NCBI GenBank assembly: GCA_029224185.1
Contig: CM055188.1
Coordinates: forward strand, 20,744,497 to 20,808,496
Reading direction: 5' to 3'
Source of the DNA: Karalla daura
Taxonomy: Eukaryota > Chordata > Actinopteri > Chaetodontiformes > Leiognathidae
Length of the DNA stretch: 64,000 nucleotides
The position numbers and the translations under genes are program-made. Within the stretch, counting starts at the first letter, position 1; each line of letters begins with the position of its first letter. The notes beneath the pieces are model-generated. The model made no database searches. It had not been told where the DNA came from and worked only from the letters and a program-made list of their open reading frames with translations. This document shows positions 56,301-64,000 of the stretch, piece after piece.

Positions 56301-59146
56301 GTGGCCATCAGGTGAACAGTTGAACTTGCTGAGTTCAACACTTTATTGTCTTTACAAGGTTTTTTTTCCTTGCTTGTACAGAAATCCAATTTAACTCAGG
56401 GTGTTTGTCTAGACTCTGAAATGTAGATTACAGATTACCTAGTTGATGCCCTGAGAGATATGAAAGTGCTAACAACTTATAAACTGAATAACATTTGTGA
56501 ATACAGGCACAGTGACACACAACATATAAAAAAAGGAACAAAATTTACATTGTAACTCATTTTGTCACTTGAATTGAACTTGGAAAAAAGCAGATACAAG
56601 TGTTATGAGACGCTAGTGTTTCTATGTAGCATTGAAAAAGCATTGTCTTTTTCTCTTCAGTTCTGGGACACCCGATCTCCCAATCCCATGATGTCTCTGC
56701 AGATGCCTGAGAGATGCTACTGTGCAGATGTTGTAAGTGAATTCTCGGGTCCTTGACAGGAATATCAATGCTTTCTAAGCAAACGTTGATCTCATGGACT
56801 CTGCATTTATTGTTATCATGTCAATATTCCATGTAGGTGTACCCCATGGCAGTTGTTGCTACTGCTGAGAGGGGTCTGATAGTCTACCAGCTGGAGAACC
56901 AGCCCTCTGAGTTCCGCAGAATTGATTCACCCCTAAAGCACCAGGTGAATCTTCGCAGTACATAAGCTATTGTTTCTCTCTTTATGTGTGGTAAAAGGTT
57001 AGATTTAAGAATATTTATGTCCACCATTTGATTCAATATACCTTTCTGTCCTCCTCCTGTAGCACCGTTGTGTTGCCATATTTAAGGACAAGCAGAACAA
57101 ACCTACAGGGTTTGCACTGGGAAGCATTGAGGGACGAGTGGCCATCCACTACATCAACCCTCCCAACCCGTGAGTGTCTCAAACAATCTCTTCTCATACA
57201 AGCAAGATCATTCTTTTCTTCTTTGTTTGTCTAGTTTCATTTTTCTCAAATCCATTAACAGGGTTTCCCTCAGAAATTTTTCTTAACCTGGTAGTAGACC
57301 TGGTTGAGGCCCCCTGTCCATTTGGAAAAATAACAGTTTGTCCCAATCTGTACTTGAAAATCTTCCATAATCACTCAGATTATGAAGTTTCCAATCGAAC
57401 ATGAATGCACCGCACACGACAGTGGCAACTTCAGATCCAAACAGACCTGCTCTCTCTCCCCAACAACATGATTTGAATTTGTTCCCTGATGCATTTCAGA
57501 GCCAAAGACAACTTCACCTTTAAGTGCCACCGCTCCAATGGAACCAACACAACGACTCCACAGGATATCTATGCTGTAAGTGCTTCTGAATTTCTAAAAC
57601 AATCACTTCAAGTGATGAAGTGTTATGAAGTGTTGATACTATATTTTTGTCAAAGTTTCTATGCAGTGTTGAAACGGACATGTCACATCAATCAGATTGA
57701 GATAAGAAAAATTCAAAAGGGATAAGCCATAAAACTGTCCGTGTTTCACTTTAAGCCCCTCCAATGTCTTCCTCACATATTTCACAAACATGCCTGATTC
57801 TTACAGTATGAGTATGTGACATCCAGGTGTTAAGATTACTGGTGTGACGAGATGAATCGTCACTGTAACAGCCATTGAAACATTTATGTTGGCCTTTGCA
57901 CTCACCTACCCTCTTTCTCCCATAGCTGTTTAAACAGCCCTTGTACCAATCATTTAGCCTACAATGCATTTAGTGTAAACTAAAATATTGCAATTAATTT
58001 TTAGGTATGTCATCCCGCCCTAAGTTAAGGTAATAACATGACAACTTGATTATTGGAACTGGCAAATCCATAGCAAGAAGGAATTTAATTAAATAAAGAT
58101 TAAAGATCTGTGCATTTCGCGTAACAAATAACATTTGCAGCAAAGCATGAATGGAGTGCAATTATGACAGTTTTTAATATTGAGTATTAATGTGAATGTA
58201 CCACTAATGTTTGCATTTCATGTGCACCCCCTAGAATGTCATAGTATCCTTGATATCATTGTCTTCTGTTGTTTTTCACTGATGGAGTCGTCTCCATATC
58301 TGCAGATTTGAAACAGTTGCCTGTTATTACACCCTCTGTCTGAGGACCTATCCTGCCGAGTTATGGGCTTACCATGTGCGACTTCTTGATTATTTCCTTC
58401 CATTAGGTGAATGCCATATCCTTCCACCCTGTTCATGGCACATTGGCCACTGTGGGCTCAGATGGACGCTTCAGCTTCTGGGACAAAGATGCTCGTACCA
58501 AGTTGAAGACTTCCGAGCAGCTGGACCAGCCCATCACAGCTTGCTGCTTTAACAACAATGGCAACATATTTGCTTATGCTTCTAGTTACGACTGGTCGAA
58601 GGTAGAAAAGAGAGAGCATTATTTCACTACACTCATTTCAGACTATCACATCACATTGTTTTTGCTCATATTTTGAAATACTTTGTTCTTCTCTCTTTTC
58701 CTTAGGGCCATGAGTACTACAACCCCCAGAAGAAGAACTACATTTTCCTGAGGAATGCTGCAGAGGAGCTGAAGCCTCGGAACAAGAAATGGTAAGACGA
58801 CAGCCTCCACCGTGTGTTACCTGAAGTCTGTGCTCATTAGATGGGGGTTGTACTACTACTTCCTCAAAGCCACTGTGACTAAATCTTAGGCTATACTGCA
58901 CTGTAGCCTTTCTGCTATAGGTTTGCATTCATACTTGAGCATGGTGCCAGAACACTAGGGGCAGTATAAGTTTCTGTTCTGTAAAGTTTTATATGTTAAC
59001 AAAATATTGCTACTTGCTACATGCACAAAATATTGATATTGATATTTTATGTGTTTTGTTCAATATATTGATATAATGTTGAACAAAAGAAAGAAACAAG
59101 TTTGTTGTGATAAGCTGTGACTGACCCGCTCCCTTATTTCTTTAGA
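53355..59146 (+). CDS. rae1: mRNA export factor RAE1 (Gle2 homolog), complete
   Basis: WD40-propeller protein that binds the GLEBS motif of NUP98 at the nuclear pore, supports mRNA export and acts in spindle assembly. Coding exons 53355-53444, 55466-55570, 55750-55842, 55937-56023, 56105-56191, 56661-56732, 56837-56944, 57063-57169, 57500-57575, 58407-58601 and 58706-58791, plus the final base at 59146, join in phase to 368 aa, the human length. The start reads [20 protein letters not shown]. Blades are marked by [50 protein letters not shown] and [14 protein letters not shown]. The end is [12 protein letters not shown]. The stop codon is split: TG ends exon 11 and A begins exon 12; reading on without splicing would add one Trp and then TAA. 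Expression is probably broad, given the CpG-type promoter. Confidence 0.97.
53790..54095. repeat. dispersed teleost repeat in rae1 intron 1
   Basis: A longer copy of the family seen at 2.85 kb: CTTGGACATGGTGTCCAGTC, then AGAGTCTCCAACTGTCAG, GAGAACATGTAAACAACATG, and finally AACACTAACCACTGTGCCAC. These phrases in this order are typical of the family. Diverged and non-coding. Confidence 0.6.
55228..55345. repeat. short dispersed teleost repeat in rae1 intron 1
   Basis: TTTTTAGTCATTTAGCAGAC followed by ACTTAAATCCAGAGTAAC and a later CTTGCACAAGG resembles a repeat end common in fish genomes. A related fragment lies near 30.20 kb. Confidence 0.45.
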
Positions 59147-59520
59147 TTCGCTGTGCCAAGTCACATCTCCTGTGAGAAAATGCGGAAGACCTGCTGCATT
59201 ATTTTGTGTATGTGCTCAAGACAGACTTCTTCCTTTTGGCAAACACCTGGACCAATGCTGTGACGCTGCATACTGTGCATGGACCAATCAGAGGGGCCTA
59301 TCAACCTGGCATTGCTGACAACTGTCACAATTGGTCTTAGAGGTTGTTTTAGAAGGGGAGAGTCTTTGTCATTCATCTTAATGTTTTTTTATTTTAGGTC
59401 TTCTTCTTGTCTTTAACATTGTGTTCTTTTTATTTTCCAAAGACGTTTTGTGCTTTTATGACTATGGCCATGTCCTGTGTTGAGGCTTCTGATATTTTAT
59501 AATAAAAGATGGGGATCATG
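59147..59520 (+). terminator. rae1 3' UTR and polyadenylation signal
   Basis: The last rae1 exon begins at 59146 after a TTTCTTTAG acceptor and is otherwise non-coding. A canonical AATAAA at 59501-59506 gives a 3' UTR of about 370-380 nt. Confidence 0.65.
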
Positions 59521-61620
59521 TCGATTCCACAAGTCGCTATAACTGCTGTATAAATTTGTGGGATATACAGAATCATTGTGCATGGAAGAATTGTGAAGTT
59601 CAACCTCCTCCCCATACTCAGCTGGAAATCTCTTCATTACTGAAAACCTCATAAAGTTAAACTGATAAACCATGGACAACAGTGTCTCCTCTACTTGTTT
59701 TAATGCAAATCATCCAGCAGGTGGAGCATATTCCCCTTAAGTGTGTGGAGTCCTGTGGTTACCTGAGGAGAGGTCAGAGCACTTAAGAGGCCAAGTGAGA
59801 TCAAAGCAGGGCAGTGGGTTAAGGCCTGACAGGAATACACAGCTGGAAATGAGGGAGGGTGGAGGGGTGTCTACCAAGAGGAAACGAACAGGGACCATAG
59901 GCAGCTACAAAGGCCATGTGTGAAAAGTGAACCAGTTCATAGAGGAGAAGGTGTGAATTAAATGCCTCTTTATTGAGGTCATTAGAGTATCACCTCACTG
60001 TTAAACCAGACCTTTGATACTTAGCAGGGGCACTCCAAGACACCAAGGGCGGGAAGATGCGCTGTTGCCTCAACTCTTCGGCTCCTTTTTATTTTCATGG
60101 GGTGACACTGGTACCACTACTCGAGACCAGCACCTCCTGTGCTACTCAGCCTGGCCGGACAAGTCCCTTTCAACCACACAGACATAGAGGCATCCAGATT
60201 AACTGCACCCAGCAAGTGAATTAAGTTGACTCGCAGGCTTCTGTAAGCTCCAGGAGCACGATAATTATTATGGGAGAAAACAATAGACCTTTTGCCGAGG
60301 ACTGTTAAACTGTGCTAACTCGTACAAAGGTTATCTGTTTTCTGGGGAGTATAAAGAGGCCGGTGGAAAGGCTTGAAGCATAGGCACACACTTAACATTT
60401 GCTGCAATATGTCTTTGGAACGTACAAATCATTTGCTTATATGATGCGGCCGTGGGAAATTACTAGTTGAGGCTCATTGATGTATTTTTACTTGCCCTTT
60501 ACAATAAATGGCAAGGACAATCATGTTGGCTCTTACAGGATGTTCCATTTTTTAAAAAAAGGTTTTTTATCCAGCAGCTTTAACTAAAAGGTAATCCATG
60601 TTCCAGTTCTTTCTTTATATTTTTCTATTCTTCATGACTGCTAAAAGCACTTTTGCAGATATTCATCTGTTCATGCACTGTTGTTAGAGGTTGCCCTATG
60701 TGGTCTGTATCCTAAACCAGTAGCTTTAACTAATAGCACACTGATGTCACAGCATCAGGGACAGTTTGTGGTTCAGTATCTTGCCAAGAATACTTCAACA
60801 TGTAGGCTGCAAAGGGCTGGGAAGGAGCCACCAACTTTCTGATTCAAGGATGACCGCTCTGCCCCTGAGCCACAGTCACACTCCTGCAATGTTGCTTTAG
60901 TGTGAAATTATTGTTACATTAAACAAGACATCTTTATCCAGTGACTTAGGACAAAAACATTCAAGATACAAATGAGACCATAGTGTAATAATAAATCCCA
61001 CTCCACATTCTGCGAACCACCAAGACATGACAGAGCAATTGCTTCAGTAGTTGAGACACTTGTCGAGTGGAAATAGCAGCAAGAGAAGGAAGAAAAAGAC
61101 ACCACCATAACACAGTTTAGTGCAAAAGAGCCTCTGGAGTACATTCAACATGAAAAATCACGTGACACTGTAAGTTATGTGATTTCTCTGTGGATGATAT
61201 GATGGATGAAACTTGTGAACTGAGCCCACAGTTTGTGTTTTTCACTCCACTTGTTCCAAGTGCACTGCAACCTTATCAAAGTAGAACTTACGTGTCGTCT
61301 TTCTGCTTTAGCAGTATGTGCTATGTCATGATTATAGGGGAAATACTCCTACTCAACTGTTCTGTTAAGACGATGGGCCATAAGCCAAGGCAGTCCTTCC
61401 TCAGATACACAAACAGACCACACACTCTTCTCAGTTTTTTCTCCTTACAGTTACACTTTCCTATAGAAAGTGTATTGATCCTTTGGATATTAGGGTTGGA
61501 AAAGAACAATGTTGCAGATCATTAGGACGGAATATCTAGGAGGGAGACAGGGCAGCATGTGGTCGACCGACAGGACAGTTTTTCTTTGTGCTGTAAAGGA
61601 CAAAAGCAGGTGCAGCGCGG
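59521..61620. other. intergenic region between rae1 and rbm38
   Basis: About 2.1 kb with no gene seen. 60730-60885 resembles a common teleost repeat (GTATCTTGCCAAGAATACTT, then CCACCAACTTTCTGATTCAA and TGAGCCACAGTCAC). Short open frames on both strands are unsupported. Distal rbm38 regulatory elements may lie here. Confidence 0.5.
60730..60885. repeat. SINE-like dispersed teleost repeat
   Basis: Phrases GTTCAGTATCTTGCCAAGAA, AACATGTAGGCTGC, CACCAACTTTCTGATT and GACCGCTCTGCCCCTGAGCC occur in the order of a widespread fish repeat. Diverged and non-coding. Confidence 0.5.
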
Positions 61621-61629
61621 GGCCGGGAG

Positions 61630-61760
61630 AGGCGGACCAATGGGAGGAGCCGCCTCGCAAGTTGGCATGAAACAGCGCCTGTGATTGGTCAACAGTTGGG
61701 TAAGGGGGCGTGGCCTCAGATGTATAAAATGCCGTGGTACGTTTCTCCGGCGTGGCTACA
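61630..61760 (+). promoter_or_regulatory. rbm38 core promoter
   Basis: In order: a CCAAT box (61637-61641), an inverted CCAAT (GATTGG, 61683-61688), a GC box (AGGGGGCGTGGCC, about 61703-61715) and a TATA box TATAAAA (61723-61729). A start site near 61755 would leave a 5' UTR of about 245 nt. This is a TATA-type promoter, suiting an inducible gene; human RBM38 is a p53 target, but I saw no clear full p53 element here. Confidence 0.65.
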
Positions 61761-61998
61761 GGAGCAAGCAGGAGAGGAGTAGAGCGGCAACCCCACGGCA
61801 GGGCGACTCACAGGTGGGATCACAGGCTGTGAAAACTTAAAGAGAAGCAGGGAAACCACCCTATTAGAACCAAGACAGCTGAGTTTTAGTTTCAATTTCC
61901 CGATGCTGGGACACTGCTAAGCTCTCAGGAAGTCCTCTCCTCATCTTCCACCACCTCATCCTCCGGTCCTCTCCTCTCCTCTCCTCCCCGGCTGACCA

Positions 61999-62211
61999 AT
62001 GCTTCTGCATCAGTTCATGAACGGAGCCCTGGACGTCATGCATCCCACATCTCTTCAGAAAGACACCACCTTCACCAAAATCTTCGTGGGGGGGCTGCCA
62101 TACCACACGACCGATGCCTCGCTGAGAAAATACTTCGAGGTGTTCGGGGACATTGACGAGGCTGTGGTCATCACAGACAGGCAGACCGGCAAGTCCAGAG
62201 GATATGGCTTT
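61999..62211 (+). CDS. rbm38: RNA-binding protein 38, first coding exon (continues beyond the right edge)
   Basis: RBM38 (RNPC1) binds AU/GU-rich mRNA elements and controls stability and splicing, notably of cell-cycle mRNAs and in erythroid and muscle differentiation. This exon gives 71 aa. After a variable leader come KDTTFTKIFVGGLPYHTTDA with RNP2 (IFVGGL, 28-33), RKYFEVFGDI, and TDRQTGKSRGYGF, the start of RNP1, which is cut by the intron at GTGAGT (62212). The match to human RBM38 is nearly residue for residue across the RRM. The start is the first ATG of the frame (MLLHQF, comparable to human MLLQPA); further Mets at positions 7 and 14 are possible. The paralog RBM24 has a shorter leader. 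The rest of the gene lies beyond 64000. Confidence 0.93.
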
Positions 62212-62839
62212 GTGAGTATACACTCCATACACATTATCCTGACGTGAACTTTTTCCACTTATATGTGATTTACTGATGTTTCCACGCTCACGAAACCTGG
62301 TACTGCAAACACATCCATTGCATCCTGGTTACTGTCAGTGTTGTTTTATTCTCATTGTATTTTAACAGTGCGCAGAGCGCCTTGACATGGACACATGAAC
62401 TTCTTTGATACTCAACACAGCTCTCATTCACAGTTTATAACGCCGACCATGTTACACATTACTTCTCTGCTACCATGTGGCTTAGTTCCATGATGACAAC
62501 AGGCTCCTCTCCAGTATCTGCCCTTATAGCGCCTTATGTCTCTTCCCTGTACCCTGATGTGAGAAGTTACCTCTGACTATGCATTCTAATTATTATGTCA
62601 AGTATATGTAGTCATTCAGATTTATGTCAAAGATAATCCTGCACTCAGGCTTACATGCATATCTGCACCGCATCTCTGTTTTTTCGCCTGACTGGCTGTT
62701 ATTCTAGCTTAATGAGGATGAAGGATCACACAAGTTGATTTGTAACTAAGACGATTATATTTCAACATATGTCTGTAACCCCCCACCCCCAGTGAAGTCC
62801 ACCCCGAGTCACCCAGAGGAGCCCCAGCTTATGGCCTTG

Positions 62840-62841
<2 letters not shown>

Positions 62842-62920
<79 letters not shown>
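62842..62920. repeat. compound (GT)n(GA)n microsatellite
   Basis: About 15 GT units (62842-62872) switch directly to about 24 GA units (to 62920). The run is nearly uninterrupted, so length variation between individuals is expected. Confidence 0.97.
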
Positions 62921-62923
<3 letters not shown>

Positions 62924-63958
62924 TGCACTCTGTGCTTGCTTTATATGGTTATTTTGGAGCAGTGGGGAGGTTGACCTTGCACACCCTGCCCTCCATTGTC
63001 ATGGACCAGAGCAGTCGGTTGTAGCACATGATTTACATCACATTTTGGCTCTAACACCCAAACTGTAACACCCAGAAATTGGCTCTCTCACATTTTACAA
63101 ATTTATGTTAAAAACCCCATTGAACTCATGTGGAAATTACTTTGAAGTTTAAAAAAAAGCTGAACTTGCTCCAAGTCTGGTCTGACATAAAACCTCAGCT
63201 CAGGATGTAACATGGGAAAAGATCTATTCACAGGATGTAAATCAAAACTTGATCCTTGGTCAGAATTGAGTCGAGTCAAGTTAATGAAAAATGTTAAAGG
63301 ACCCGTGTGATGTCTAATTCATATCAGCACTAATAGGTGACTTATCTGAATCCTGGCAGAACAGGTCATCATTATCTCTCTATGACACAAAGAACAGAAG
63401 CAGCACCAGAAATGCAAATATTTACCAGAACCTTGGAAAGACACATCAGCACTAATGCACTGTCGGGCCAAAGAAGGAATGGAAAACTGCTATGTGAGCA
63501 CACTCACCTCCAAAGGCAGCGTTGTAAGACAATTGCCCTCAGTGTTTACACATCAGCTTCCTAACTCTGCGGAAAGCTGCCCTGAGAATCAAACCGGTAT
63601 CCAACGGCAGTGTGCTGGAGCCGGTGTTTCAGGTTAAACAGGCTCGGGACAGCGTGGGTGCTGCCAGGGACAAGGCACATGGTTTTGTGTGGCATGAGGC
63701 AACCTGCTAATTCTGTTTTCTGACTGTTCCGGCTAGAGAGGTAGCTGGCAGCGTTAGTGGAGGGAGGCGCCCCAAAGCTGAGCTCACCTTTTTCTCTAAA
63801 CACACTTCAGAGGTGGATTAGTAGAAACCCCCCACCCCACCCCACAGCGAGGCTCTTCACAGTGTAAACACAGCCTCGCTCCTTCCTGTGTGTTCACAAC
63901 ACAGGCCCTGGAGTGGGCTTTGTTCCGGATCCTTCCACTATGAAGAGGCACACTGCTT

Positions 63959-63988
63959 TAAAAACAAAACAAAACAAAACAAAAAAAA
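63959..63988. repeat. (AAAAC)n microsatellite
   Basis: About five AAAAC units followed by an A run at the right end of the window. Confidence 0.9.
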
Positions 63989-64000
63989 GTCCTCAGCCCA

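Larger units (their letters stand above)
62212..64000. other. rbm38 intron 1 (partial)
   Basis: Nearly 1.8 kb with no further exon found. It contains the GT/GA microsatellite at 62842-62920 and an AAAAC repeat at the right edge (about 63959-63988). Open frames here have no domain. Confidence 0.6.

Overview
The window looks like a teleost fish chromosome, probably from a spiny-rayed (percomorph) species. The genes are intron-rich with GT-AG splicing, several introns are only 80-400 bp long, tetranucleotide and dinucleotide microsatellites are abundant, and several short repeats resemble families widespread in teleosts. Seven protein-coding genes can be read by joining exons in phase. All names come from protein features recognised by eye; no database search was possible.

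Layout from left to right. (1) 296-4503, minus: 5' part of a TAF4-family TFIID subunit, running off the left edge. (2) 8558-14337, minus: a complete 16-exon cadherin-26-like gene. (3) 15103-25797, minus: a dysbindin-domain gene, best called dbndd2, with a 9.2-kb first intron. (4) 31304-33254, plus: a two-exon ataxin-1-like gene with an AXH domain. (5) 35398-44690, minus: complete seven-exon bmp7. (6) 53355-59146, plus: complete rae1, whose stop codon is split by its last intron. (7) 61999-62211, plus: first coding exon of rbm38, continuing past the right edge.

Synteny. From memory, human TAF4, CDH26, DBNDD2, BMP7, RAE1 and RBM38 all lie on chromosome 20q13, so the window is a compacted fish counterpart of that region. 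The ataxin-1-like gene has no human 20q counterpart that I know of. The dysbindin family has members at 6p (DTNBP1), 16q (DBNDD1) and 20q (DBNDD2), and ataxin-1 at 6p (ATXN1) and 16q (ATXN1L). A fish ataxin-1-like gene next to dbndd2 is therefore what a retained 20q ohnolog, lost in mammals, would look like. This is the most interesting observation here. SPO11, which lies between BMP7 and RAE1 in human, was not found.

The genes do not form one pathway. They are general regulators: TFIID transcription (taf4), adhesion (cdh26), a small kinase-pathway-type adaptor (dbndd2), a transcriptional co-repressor family (ataxin-1-like), morphogen signalling (bmp7), mRNA export and spindle function (rae1), and RNA stability and splicing (rbm38). 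dbndd2 and the ataxin-1-like gene are head-to-head; the ataxin-1-like gene and bmp7 are tail-to-tail; rae1 and rbm38 are in tandem.

The rest is intergenic and intronic DNA with microsatellites, foldback (MITE-like) elements, teleost SINE/LINE-type fragments and a few blocks that could be conserved non-coding DNA or unrecognised exons.
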